Shown here piece by piece: positions 16,751 to 24,567 of a stretch of DNA of 64,000 nucleotides. The translations under genes were made by a program, and so were the position numbers. The stretch covers positions 1 through 64,000 of the forward strand of contig JAFANP010000048.1 in NCBI GenBank assembly GCA_019232625.1. Direction: 5' to 3'. How positions within the stretch are numbered: position 1 is the first letter of the stretch; every line of letters begins with the position of its first letter. The notes under the pieces are model-generated. The model ran no database searches and was not told the origin of the DNA. It saw only the letters and a program-made list of their open reading frames with translations. The stretch comes from Alphaproteobacteria bacterium (lineage in GTDB: Bacteria > Pseudomonadota > Alphaproteobacteria > Sphingomonadales > Sphingomonadaceae).

Positions 16751-19339
16751 ATGGCCGCGCGTTCCTCCTCCCGCTCCGGTTCCTCCCCCGACCCCCTCGC
16801 CCGCTACAACGAGAAGCGGGACTTCGCGAAGACTGCGGAGCCGGCCGGCACCTACGACAAGCTCAGCTGGGGCCTGGGCGACGGCTTCATGGTCCAGAAG
16901 CACGACGCGCGGCGGCTCCACTTCGACTTCAGGCTGGAGCTGGAGGGGACGCTGAAGAGCTGGGCGGTGCCGAACGGGCCCAGCCTAAACCCCGCCGACA
17001 AGCGGCTGGCGGTCCGGACCGAGGACCACCCCCTGTCCTACGCGACGTTCGAGGGGACCATTCCCAAGGGCGAATATGGCGGCGGCACGGTGATGCTGTG
17101 GGATCGTGGCACCTGGACGCCCGCCCCGGGCAAGGATCCGCGCAAGACGCTGGAGGAAGGGCATCTGCACTTCACCCTCCACGGCGAGCGGATGAAGGGC
17201 GAGTGGGTGATGTTCCGGCTGAAGGGCCGTCCCGGCGAGCGAGGCGAGAACTGGATGCTGAAGAAGGTCACAGACGACCAGGCCGGCGGCTCGATGGACC
17301 TCACCGAGCGCTTCCTCACCTCGATCAAGACGGGGCGGACGATGCAGGAGATCGCCGCCGCGAAGAAGGCGAAGGAGCTCAAGACGTGGACGTCCGGCCT
17401 CAATCCTCCCCGGCACGGGGAGGGGGACCGCGCGAAGCGCGGCGGAGGGGCCGGCACCGGGCCCGAAGCAGCCCCTCCACCACGCGCCAAGAGCGCCCGG
17501 TCCCCCTCCCCGCCCCGGGGAGGGTTGAAAATGCCTCCTTTCCGCCCGCCCCAAAAGGCGACGCTCGTCGACTCCGTCCCGTCGGGATCCGGCTGGATCC
17601 ACGAGATGAAGTATGACGGCTATCGCTGCCTTCTCGCCGTCGGCGGCGGAGCGGCGAAGGTCTACACGCGCTCGGGCCTCGACTGGTCCGACAAGTTCCC
17701 CGAGATCGTCGCCGCGGCGCGGGAGCTGGAGGTCGGCTCGGCCCTGCTCGACGGGGAGATCGTGGCGCTCGACGATCGCGGCCGCTCCAGCTTCTCGGCG
17801 CTGCAGCAGGCGATAAGCGAGGGCGGCCGCGGGCTAACCCTGTTCCTGTTCGACGCTCTGGAAATAGACGGCGAGGACCTCGCGCCGCTTTCCAACGTCG
17901 AGCGCAAGGGACGGCTCGCCGCCCTCCTCGGCCCGGGCAAGCCGCCGGCGATCCTCTACGCCGAGCATATCGTCGGCCACGGCGAGGCGCTTTTCGACGC
18001 CATGTGCGAGGCGGGCCAGGAAGGCATCATCTCAAAGCGGGCCGACTCCCCCTATCGCGGCGACCGGACGAAATCCTGGCTGAAGGTGAAATGCACCCAC
18101 CGGCAGGAATTCGTGATCGTCGGCTGGTCGGAAAGCGACAAGAAGGGCCGGGGCTTCCGCGCGCTCCTGCTCGCGGTCAACGAGGAGGGCCGGCTCCGCT
18201 ACGCGGGCAAGGTCGGGACCGGCTTCTCGCTGCAGGTCCAGCACGCGCTGAAGGCGCGGTTCGAGACGCTGGCCGTGGACAAGCCGGCCGTGTCCGTGCC
18301 GAGGCCGGACGCGCGCGGCGCCCATTGGGTGACGCCGGAGCTGGTCGCGGAAGTGGCCTTCGCCGAGTTCACCGCGGACGGGGTCGTCCGCCACGCAAGC
18401 TTCCTCGGCCTGCGCGGCGACAAGAAGGCCTCGGAGATCGTCGCCGAAGTGCCCGAGCCCGGCCCCTCCGCGGAGGAGGACGGCGTCAAGATCAGCAATC
18501 CGGAGCGCATCGTCTTCCCCGACTCCGGGGTCACCAAGGGCGAGCTCGCCGACTATGTCCGCAAGCTCGCGCCCCTGATGCTCGCCTGGGCGGGCGAGCG
18601 TCCGCTCACCCTCGTCCGCTGCCCGCAGGGCAGGGCCAAGAAATGCTTCTTCCAGAAGCACGATGCCGGCACGTTCGGCCCCCACGTCCACCAGATCCCG
18701 ATCGAGGAGAAGGAAGGCAATAAGGAGGATTACATCTACGTCGCCGATCCGGCGGGCCTGCTCACCTGCGTCCAGATGGGCGCGATCGAGTTCCACGGCT
18801 GGGGCTCGCGCATCGCCGACGTCGAGAAGCCGGACCGGCTGGTCTTCGACATCGACCCGGACGAGGGGCTCGGCTTCGACCAGGTGAAGCGGACGGCCCG
18901 CGACCTCCACAAATATCTCGCGGACATGGGCCTGCAGAGCTTCCCGATGGTGACCGGCGGCAAGGGCCTTCACGTCGTCGTGCCGCTGGTGCCGCAGGCG
19001 GAGTGGCCGGCGGTGAAGGATTTCGCCCACCGCTTCGCCCTCGCCCTCGCCACCGCCGAGCCCGATCGCTTCACCGCCAACCTCGCCAAGGCGAGCCGCA
19101 AGGGCCGCATCTTCCTCGACTATCTTCGCAACCAGCGGGGCGCGACCGCGGTGCTGCCCTTCTCGCCCCGTGCCCGCGAAGGGGCCACGGTCGCCGCGCC
19201 GATCGCCTGGGACGAGCTGGACGAGCTGGAGAGCGGCGCGCGGTTCACCGTCCGGGATGCCGAGGCCCTGGTCGAACGCGCCTCCTCCCGGCTGCTTCAG
19301 GGCTGGGGCGAGGCCAACCAGGTTCTGCCCGACCTGTGA
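16751..19339 (+). CDS. ligD: LigD multifunctional NHEJ DNA ligase (phosphoesterase, ligase and polymerase domains)
   Basis: 862 residues in the order phosphoesterase-ligase-polymerase. The 3'-phosphoesterase domain is about 15-185 (FMVQKHDARRLHFDFRLELE, IPKGEYGGGTVMLWDRGTW). The ATP-dependent ligase domain begins near 262; nucleotidyl Lys 287 lies in KYDGYR, with DGEIVALDDRGRSSF and EGIISKRADSPYRGD following. The primase-polymerase domain from about 575 has FDIDPDEG with Asp 700 and Asp 702 and KGLHVVVPL. Residues about 218-259 are encoded by an R2 repeat in frame between the first two domains. LigD fills and seals ends held by Ku. The stop overlaps the GTG of a helix-hairpin-helix gene. Confidence 0.95.
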   Translation: MAARSSSRSGSSPDPLARYNEKRDFAKTAEPAGTYDKLSWGLGDGFMVQKHDARRLHFDFRLELEGTLKSWAVPNGPSLNPADKRLAVRTEDHPLSYATFEGTIPKGEYGGGTVMLWDRGTWTPAPGKDPRKTLEEGHLHFTLHGERMKGEWVMFRLKGRPGERGENWMLKKVTDDQAGGSMDLTERFLTSIKTGRTMQEIAAAKKAKELKTWTSGLNPPRHGEGDRAKRGGGAGTGPEAAPPPRAKSARSPSPPRGGLKMPPFRPPQKATLVDSVPSGSGWIHEMKYDGYRCLLAVGGGAAKVYTRSGLDWSDKFPEIVAAARELEVGSALLDGEIVALDDRGRSSFSALQQAISEGGRGLTLFLFDALEIDGEDLAPLSNVERKGRLAALLGPGKPPAILYAEHIVGHGEALFDAMCEAGQEGIISKRADSPYRGDRTKSWLKVKCTHRQEFVIVGWSESDKKGRGFRALLLAVNEEGRLRYAGKVGTGFSLQVQHALKARFETLAVDKPAVSVPRPDARGAHWVTPELVAEVAFAEFTADGVVRHASFLGLRGDKKASEIVAEVPEPGPSAEEDGVKISNPERIVFPDSGVTKGELADYVRKLAPLMLAWAGERPLTLVRCPQGRAKKCFFQKHDAGTFGPHVHQIPIEEKEGNKEDYIYVADPAGLLTCVQMGAIEFHGWGSRIADVEKPDRLVFDIDPDEGLGFDQVKRTARDLHKYLADMGLQSFPMVTGGKGLHVVVPLVPQAEWPAVKDFAHRFALALATAEPDRFTANLAKASRKGRIFLDYLRNQRGATAVLPFSPRAREGATVAAPIAWDELDELESGARFTVRDAEALVERASSRLLQGWGEANQVLPDL
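17404..17526. repeat. R2 dispersed palindrome inside the ligD coding sequence
   Basis: Begins ATCCTCCCCGGCACGGGGAG, then GGGACCGCGCGAAGCGCGG and a GGAGGGGC / GCCCCTCC pair, and ends GTCCCCCTCCCCGCCCCGGGG followed by AGGG. The boundaries chosen give 123 bases, a multiple of three, so the reading frame passes through. It closely resembles 48643-48762, which is mostly non-coding. It encodes a Gly/Arg/Pro-rich linker. Confidence 0.85.
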
Positions 19340-19533
19340 CCAGCGGCAGGCTCAACCTCAACGCCGCGACGCAGGACGAGCTCGACGCGATCGAAGGGCT
19401 CCGGGGCCATGGCCATGAGATCGTCCGCTATCGCGAGGAACGCGGCGGATTCACGGACCTGAGGCAGCTCGACGAGGTTCCGGGCCTCGCCGGCAAGCTC
19501 GATCGCGCGACGCTCGGCCGCCTCACGGCCTGA
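19336..19533 (+). CDS. Short helix-hairpin-helix protein coupled to ligD
   Basis: 65 residues from GTG 19336, overlapping the ligD stop as GTGA. The sequence LNLNAATQDELDAIEGLRGH followed by RYREERGGFTDLRQLDEVPG is a ComEA/T2SK-type tandem helix-hairpin-helix, a fold that grips DNA backbones non-specifically. There is no signal peptide, so unlike ComEA it would be cytoplasmic. Tight coupling to ligD suggests an accessory role in end joining or DNA handling, which is inference. Confidence 0.75.
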   Translation: MTSGRLNLNAATQDELDAIEGLRGHGHEIVRYREERGGFTDLRQLDEVPGLAGKLDRATLGRLTA

Positions 19534-19590
19534 CGCTTTTCGCGCTTGGCATTCCCGACGGCCTGACGCACCTTCGCGCCAGGGGGAATC

Positions 19591-20502
19591 TTGCGCAAGC
19601 TAAGCGGCTTCTACGTCTTCTTCGTGCTCGGGGCGGCGACGCTCACCGTGCGCGCGATCCTCGATTCGAGCTTCCGCAACTCCACCCTGCTCTACATCCT
19701 CGTGCCGTTCGTCATCTCGATCGCGCTGCACCTCGGAATCCCGGTCTCCGAAGGCGACCGGCCCGTCCAGCGCTACGGGCGGCACCTGCTCTACGCCACG
19801 ATCATCTTCCTCGGCAGCTCCGCGATCCTGTTCGAGGGCTTCCTCTGCGTGCTCTTCTTCATGCCGATCTACTACCTCATGGTCACGATCGGCTTCATCT
19901 TCAGCTGGCTCGCCGATCGCGGCAACGACGGCGGCCATGCCGGCGCCTACGCCATTCCGCTCGCCGTCGTCCTCCTGGCCGCCGAGGGGCTCGCGCCGCC
20001 TACCACAGTGCCGCGCCACAACGAGGCGACGTGGGTCGAAACGCTGCCCGGCAGCCCGGCCCGGCTCCAGGCCAACATGGCGCGGCCGATCGTGTTCGAC
20101 GGCGCGCGCCCATGGTTCCTCCGCGTCTTCCCCTTGCCGACGCGGGCGCAGACCGGCTCGCTTCAAGCCGGCGACGTCCACCGGCTGCACTTCGTCTACA
20201 AGAAGTGGTTTTTCACCAACTACCAGGAAGGCGACATGGCGATACGCATCGCCGAGGTGACCCCGCGGCGGATCAGGACGGAGATCGTCCGCAACGATTC
20301 CTACCTGTCGCACTACATGCGGATCGAGGGGACGGAAGTGCGCTTCGACGACGTCGGCGGCGGCCGCACCCGCGTCTCGCTCACCGTCAAGTACGAACGG
20401 CTGCTCGACCCGGCCTGGTATTTCGGGCCGATGGAGCGGCTCGCCGCCCGCCAGAGCGCCCGCTACCTCATCGACACTATCATCGCCCGCGAAGGAAGCT
20501 GA
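19591..20502 (+). CDS. Membrane protein with a C-terminal soluble domain, unknown function
   Basis: 303 residues starting at TTG 19591, preceded by AGGGGG at four bases. Residues 1 to about 135 contain four hydrophobic segments (LSGFYVFFVLGAATLTV, LLYILVPFVISIALHLGI, LLYATIIFLGSSAILF, YLMVTIGFIFSWLA). Residues about 150-300 form a soluble domain with LRVFPLPTRAQTGSLQAGDV, HRLHFVYKKWFF, SHYMRIEGTEVRFDDVG and YERLLDPAWYFGPMERLAAR, which looks like a SRPBCC/START-type fold (inference). It is followed after one base by the desaturase gene, so a role in membrane lipid modification is plausible. No family name is assigned. Confidence 0.72.
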   Translation: MRKLSGFYVFFVLGAATLTVRAILDSSFRNSTLLYILVPFVISIALHLGIPVSEGDRPVQRYGRHLLYATIIFLGSSAILFEGFLCVLFFMPIYYLMVTIGFIFSWLADRGNDGGHAGAYAIPLAVVLLAAEGLAPPTTVPRHNEATWVETLPGSPARLQANMARPIVFDGARPWFLRVFPLPTRAQTGSLQAGDVHRLHFVYKKWFFTNYQEGDMAIRIAEVTPRRIRTEIVRNDSYLSHYMRIEGTEVRFDDVGGGRTRVSLTVKYERLLDPAWYFGPMERLAARQSARYLIDTIIAREGS

Positions 20503-20503
20503 C

Positions 20504-21478
20504 ATGACCGACCATGCCGCCGCCGGCCGCGCCGCCTTCAAGGTCAATTCGCTGACCGGCCTCGACACGGCCAGCCCGGTCGAAGGCGAGGTCCTGTGGG
20601 ATCCGGCGCGGTCGATCTGGAACAGCGGCTTCCTCCTCGTCGCGCTCGTGCTCGGACCCCTCACCTTCACCTGGGGCGCCTTCGCCGTCTTCCTCCTTCT
20701 GTCGGGCGCGACGCTCTGCGCCGGCCATTCGGTCGGCTTCCACCGCCGCCTCATCCACCGCAGCTTCGACTGCCCCAAATGGCTCGAGCGGGCGATGGTC
20801 TATCTGGGCACGCTGGTCGGGATGGGAGGGCCGGTTTGGACGATCGGCCTCCACGACAGCCGCGACTGGGCGCAGAGGGAGCCCGACTGCCACTGGTTCC
20901 TGCGCCACGGCAGGCCGCTGTGGATCGAGGGCTTCTATTATCTCAACTTCCGGCTGAAGCTGAAGCACCCACCGGGCTTCGATCCGGGCCCCGGCATCGG
21001 CGACGATCCCTTCTACCTCTTCCTCCAGAGGACGTGGATGGCCCAGCAGATCCCGCTCGCCCTCCTCCTCTATCTCGGCGGCGGCTGGGCGTGGGTGGTG
21101 TGGGGCGTGGCGGTGCGGGTCGCCGCGTGCACGACGATGCACTGGTTCATCTCCTACTTCGCCCACACCCGCGGGCCGCAGGATTGGACGCTGGATGGCG
21201 CCGCCCTCCAGGCCTTCAACGTGCCGATCATGGCGATCCCAACGATGGGCGAGAGCTGGCACAACAACCACCACGCCTTTCCAAGCTCCGCGCGGCACGG
21301 CCTTTACCCCGGGCAGGTCGACCTCGGCTGGTACTTCATCTGCCTCCTGGCGAAGCTCGGCCTGGCGTGGAACGTGCGCGTGCCGACGAGCCTCCCGCCC
21401 CGGCCCGGGATCACGCCGGTGACCGGCCGGGCGCTCACCGCCGCCTCGCCGGGCCAGGCGGCGCTGTCGGGGGAATGA
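20504..21478 (+). CDS. Stearoyl-CoA-desaturase-like membrane diiron protein with an atypical second histidine box
   Basis: 324 residues. It has two paired hydrophobic segments and three diiron regions: GHSVGFHRRLIHRSF (His 75, 80 and 85), LHDSRDWAQREPDCH (117-131) and SWHNNHHAFP. The first and third boxes fit acyl-CoA/acyl-lipid desaturases. The second box, normally HRxHH, reads HDSRD, with another His at 130, so the metal site must be built differently or the activity has changed. Family members introduce a double bond in fatty acyl chains using O2. It is co-transcribed with the membrane protein upstream and overlaps the Coq4-like gene downstream by four bases. Confidence 0.8.
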   Translation: MTDHAAAGRAAFKVNSLTGLDTASPVEGEVLWDPARSIWNSGFLLVALVLGPLTFTWGAFAVFLLLSGATLCAGHSVGFHRRLIHRSFDCPKWLERAMVYLGTLVGMGGPVWTIGLHDSRDWAQREPDCHWFLRHGRPLWIEGFYYLNFRLKLKHPPGFDPGPGIGDDPFYLFLQRTWMAQQIPLALLLYLGGGWAWVVWGVAVRVAACTTMHWFISYFAHTRGPQDWTLDGAALQAFNVPIMAIPTMGESWHNNHHAFPSSARHGLYPGQVDLGWYFICLLAKLGLAWNVRVPTSLPPRPGITPVTGRALTAASPGQAALSGE

Positions 21479-21900
21479 CCGGCGTCGGCGAGGCGCTCCG
21501 CGCCTTTCGCGCCGCGAACGGCCTTCGCGCCGACGAGCGCGAGGCGAGGATCTGGATCGTCCGGGCCGACCTGTTCTTCCTCCCACTGCCGAATTTCGGC
21601 TGGCGGCGGCGGGCCATCGACGCCCACGACGTCCATCATCTGCTGACCGGCTATCCCTGCACCGCGCGCGGCGAATTGCTGATCGCGGCCTGGGAGTTCG
21701 GTGCCGGCCGCTATCCGCATTGGGGCGCGACCCTGTTCTGCGGCCCGCTCGTCCTCGCCGGACTGGCGCTGATGCCGCGCGCGACCCTGGCGGCGTTCCG
21801 GCGCGGGCTAAGGAGCCGGAGCCTCTACCGGTCGGTCGATCTCGACCGCCTCGACGCGCTGCCCCTGGCCGACGCCGCCGCCCTGATCGCCGAGGCCTAG
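21475..21900 (+). CDS. Coq4-like protein with an HDxxHx11E metal motif
   Basis: 141 residues, ATG overlapping the desaturase stop. Residues 51-67 read HDVHHLLTGYPCTARGE: His 51, Asp 52, His 55 and Glu 67 in exactly the HDxxHx11E spacing of Coq4, the ubiquinone-biosynthesis protein recently assigned oxidative decarboxylation of the quinone ring. It is shorter than Coq4 (about 220-260 residues) and keeps a hydrophobic segment after the motif (HWGATLFCGPLVLAGLALM). The broader context differs from Coq4, so it is a divergent relative whose substrate may be a lipid linked to the neighbouring desaturase. It is convergent with the AlgH gene 15 bases away. Confidence 0.62.
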   Translation: MTGVGEALRAFRAANGLRADEREARIWIVRADLFFLPLPNFGWRRRAIDAHDVHHLLTGYPCTARGELLIAAWEFGAGRYPHWGATLFCGPLVLAGLALMPRATLAAFRRGLRSRSLYRSVDLDRLDALPLADAAALIAEA

Positions 21901-21915
21901 GACGGGGCCGACCCG

Positions 21916-22476
21916 CTACGCCGTGCCGAAGTCGGCGGTGAGGAGGCGCGGATCGATGCCGGCGCTGCGGAAGGCCGCGGTCCAGCGCGAGTTGACGTCG
22001 CACTCGTAGAGGAGCGCGTCGCTCCCGGCGGTCGAGAACCAGCCGTTGCCGCACAGCTCCTGCTCGAGCTGGCCGGCGCCCCAGCCGGCATAGCCCAGGG
22101 CCGCGATCCAGCGGCTCGGGCCCCGCCCGCCGGCAATGGCGCGCAATATGTCCAGCGTCGCGCTCAGCACCCAGCGCTTGCCGACATGGATGCTCTCCTG
22201 CCCGCCCCAGTCGGGCGAATGGAGGAGGAAGCCGCGCTGCGGCTCGACCGGCCCGCCGAGATGGATCGGCACGTCCGGCGCGACGCCGGGGGCGATGTCG
22301 AGCTGCTTGAGCAGGTCGTGGAAGGTGATGCGCGGCACGATCCGGCCGAGGCCGATGCCGAGCGCGCCGTTCTCGTCGTGGACGCACATCGCGATCACCG
22401 CCTTCTCGAAGCGCGGGTCGCCGATGCCAGGCATGGCGAGGAGCAACTGGCCCGAGAGGAACTTGGGGTCTTCCAT
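21916..22476 (-). CDS. YqgE/AlgH family protein
   Basis: 186 residues from ATG 22476. Family signatures are FLSGQLLLAMPGIGDPRFEK (start), VIAMCVHDENGALGIGLGR, IHLGGPVEPQRGFLLHS and ALGYAGWGAGQLEQELCGNG. The fold is known but the function is not; AlgH was first linked to alginate regulation in Pseudomonas. An upstream in-frame ATG (22527) would add 17 unconserved residues. The desaturase-family gene ends 58 bases upstream on the same strand. Confidence 0.93.
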   Translation of the reverse strand: MEDPKFLSGQLLLAMPGIGDPRFEKAVIAMCVHDENGALGIGLGRIVPRITFHDLLKQLDIAPGVAPDVPIHLGGPVEPQRGFLLHSPDWGGQESIHVGKRWVLSATLDILRAIAGGRGPSRWIAALGYAGWGAGQLEQELCGNGWFSTAGSDALLYECDVNSRWTAAFRSAGIDPRLLTADFGTA

Positions 22477-22534
22477 GGGGACGCTATAAAGCGGCGGGCG
22501 CGGGGCGGCCAGAGCGGCCAGCCTCACCCGCGCT

Positions 22535-23404
22535 TCACGTCGTCGCGGGAAGGAAGGGATCGAGCCGCGCGCCGGCGCTCTCGAATTGCGGCCGCAGCCG
22601 GTCGTTGAGGCGGCGATAGTTGAACCAGGGGACGGACGGCCAGAGGTGGTGGCCGAGATGGAGGTTCTGGCCGAGCAGGACGCGATGGGCGAGCGGCAGA
22701 TAGACCCGCGCCTTGCCGTAGCGGTCGGTCTTGTCGAACGGCACGTGCGGAAGCCACTGGAAGAAGACGTTGAGGAGCACGAGGCCGACCATCATCGGCA
22801 CCCAGTAGAGGAAGAAGGCGATCTTGCCGTAGCCGAGCGCGATCGAGGTCCAGAAGGCGAGCTGGAGCGCCGTCACGGTGATCGCGTGGAGGCGCAGCTC
22901 GTCGGGCTTCAGCCGCGCCTGCTTGATCGTATAGGCCGCCGCCGGCACCAGCCGAACGATCGGCAGCGGCAGGAGCAGCAGGGTGCGCAGGAACACGACG
23001 CGGCCGACGCTCATCCACAGCGGCCCGTGGCAGAGATTGTAGTCGGGATCCTCGTCCGTGTTGGTGTGCTGGTGGTGGAGGAGGTGGATTCGGCGCAGCG
23101 CCGGGTAGCTGGTCATCATGTTGAGCGCGCCCCACCAGCCCAGCAGGCTGTGCACCCAGGCATGGCGGGTGCTCCTGACGACGTTGCCGTGGATGCTCTC
23201 GTGGACCAGGGTGTAATAAGCGAAGTGGATGTAGCCGAGCGGAAGGACGACCAGCCAGAACGGCACGAAGCCCATGACCGCCGCCGCGATCAGCGCCGCC
23301 TGCGCCGCCGGCAGCAGGATCGCGAGGCGAAGGGTCGGCCACGCGACCGCCGGCGACAGGTCCTGCGCCACCTGCCTTTCCTCCTTCAGCGTCATCGCCA
23401 GCAT
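22535..23404 (-). CDS. Fatty acid desaturase superfamily protein, possibly a carotenoid hydroxylase or ketolase
   Basis: 289 residues with four hydrophobic segments and all three histidine boxes: LVHESIHGN, LLHHQHTNTDEDPD and NLHLGHHLWPSVPWFNYRR. The full set implies a functional diiron membrane enzyme. The HESIHG box and the GHHLWPSVPWFNY ending resemble beta-carotene hydroxylases/ketolases and acyl-lipid desaturases, both common in pigmented sphingomonads; these cannot be separated here. Start codon choice between 23404 and an ATG nine bases later is open. The upstream gap to the divergent AraC gene is 302 bases. Confidence 0.78.
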   Translation of the reverse strand: MLAMTLKEERQVAQDLSPAVAWPTLRLAILLPAAQAALIAAAVMGFVPFWLVVLPLGYIHFAYYTLVHESIHGNVVRSTRHAWVHSLLGWWGALNMMTSYPALRRIHLLHHQHTNTDEDPDYNLCHGPLWMSVGRVVFLRTLLLLPLPIVRLVPAAAYTIKQARLKPDELRLHAITVTALQLAFWTSIALGYGKIAFFLYWVPMMVGLVLLNVFFQWLPHVPFDKTDRYGKARVYLPLAHRVLLGQNLHLGHHLWPSVPWFNYRRLNDRLRPQFESAGARLDPFLPATT

Positions 23405-23654
23405 CTCTTGCCCCGCTCCTGTTCATGAAGGCGCCGCGCGCCCCACCCGCCGGTCCTGTCCCTTGGTTACCCACGCTTTTACCACAGGAAGGGCGGCTGG
23501 GAAGCGTCTGTGTTCCCGGCCGAGCCGCGCCGGCCGGCCCGTCGCAGGATGGGACGCCGCCGCGCCCGAAGGTTGCCGCCGCCGCGACCTGTCCGCAAAC
23601 GGACGGTCCGACGCCCGCTTCCGGACACCGCCGATCCGCGAAAACACGTGTAAT
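23405..23654. other. Intergenic region without recognised genes
   Basis: This is most of the 302-base divergent gap between the desaturase-superfamily gene and the AraC gene. It is GC-rich, with short frames only, and I see no palindromic element of the R1-R3 families. It contains GTCCGCAAACGGAC (23611-23624), a GTCCG/CGGAC inverted repeat around a CAAA centre, and ends in the regulatory motifs listed next. Confidence 0.5.
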
Positions 23655-23694
23655 CGGCAGAATTCCGCCGTTCTAAGAATGGCATAGCTCTTGC
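23655..23694 (+). promoter_or_regulatory. Candidate operator and sigma-54-like promoter in front of the AraC gene
   Basis: CGGCAGAATTCCGCCG (23655-23670) is a near-perfect 16-base palindrome, with only one mismatched pair. Ten bases on, TGGCATAGCTCTTGC (23680-23694) has GG and GC separated by ten bases, the spacing of a -24/-12 sigma-54 promoter (consensus TGGCAC-N5-TTGC). Transcription would then start about 12 bases past the GC, almost at the ATG 23707. A chance match cannot be excluded. Confidence 0.35.
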
Positions 23695-23706
23695 CTCTCC
23701 CAGTCC

Positions 23707-24567
23707 ATGGAGCAGGCTTCGCGGACTCCGTCCTTCCTCCTCATGTCGCAGCACGGCGAGGCGGCGCGCCTGCCCATGCCCCGCGGCACCGTCGTCCTGT
23801 CGCGGCTCGGCGGCGGTCGAAGCGCGGTTCGGGCGCTCGCCCCGTCGGTCAAATATGTGCTGCAGGGGGAGGAGGTGTACCGGATCGACGGGCGCACCCG
23901 GTGCCTGAGGCCCGGAAACTTCCTGCTGGTCGAGCCCGGCACCGATTTCGAGGTGCGCACCCCCTGCCCGGAGGAGACGATCGGCCTGTGCGTCTATCTC
24001 GGCGCGAGCGAGGCGCCGGCGGGCGAGCGGCTCGCCCTCGGCCGCGCAATCGCCGGCAGCCCGATCGATCCGCTCGCCAGTCTGCTCGGCCGCTACGCCC
24101 GGCTGCTCGCCGACCGGCCCGAGGCGGGCGAGACGGTGGCGCGGCGGATCGTGCGGGAGGTCACCGTCGGCGCCGAGGATTATCTCGCCACCTTCGCCAA
24201 CCGGCTCGAGCGCCTCGCCTCGGTCAAGGCCTCGACGCGGATCGAGACGCTCCACCGGGTCGAGCGCGCCCGCGCCTATATCCACGCTCATGCGCAGGTA
24301 CCGCTGACGCTGGAGGCGGTCGCCGCCGAGGCCGCCCTCTCCCGCTTCCACCTCACCCGAAGCTTCGCCGAGGTGCACGGCCTGCCCCCGCTCGCCTATC
24401 ACCGCCGGTTGCGGCTCGACGAGGCGGCGCGGCAGCTGAGGGCCGGCGAAGCCTCGGCGACCGACGTCGCGCGCCGGCTGGGTTACGGCTCGCTCAGCGC
24501 GTTCACCCGAGCCTTCCGCCACGCCTTCGGCGTCCCACCGGGACGCGCGCGCGCCTTGCTTCAGTGA
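23707..24567 (+). CDS. AraC/XylS family transcriptional regulator
   Basis: 286 residues. The N-terminal 150 residues look like a cupin-type sensor domain (VKYVLQGEEVYRIDGRTRCL, RPGNFLLVEPGTDFEV). The C-terminal 100 residues carry both AraC helix-turn-helix units (PLTLEAVAAEAALSRFHLTR, SFAEVHGLPPLAYHRRLRLD and ATDVARRLGYGSLSAFTRAF). The inducer is unknown. The end of the gene overlaps the end of the convergent amtB by seven bases. A palindrome and a sigma-54-like sequence lie directly upstream. Confidence 0.88.
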   Translation: MEQASRTPSFLLMSQHGEAARLPMPRGTVVLSRLGGGRSAVRALAPSVKYVLQGEEVYRIDGRTRCLRPGNFLLVEPGTDFEVRTPCPEETIGLCVYLGASEAPAGERLALGRAIAGSPIDPLASLLGRYARLLADRPEAGETVARRIVREVTVGAEDYLATFANRLERLASVKASTRIETLHRVERARAYIHAHAQVPLTLEAVAAEAALSRFHLTRSFAEVHGLPPLAYHRRLRLDEAARQLRAGEASATDVARRLGYGSLSAFTRAFRHAFGVPPGRARALLQ

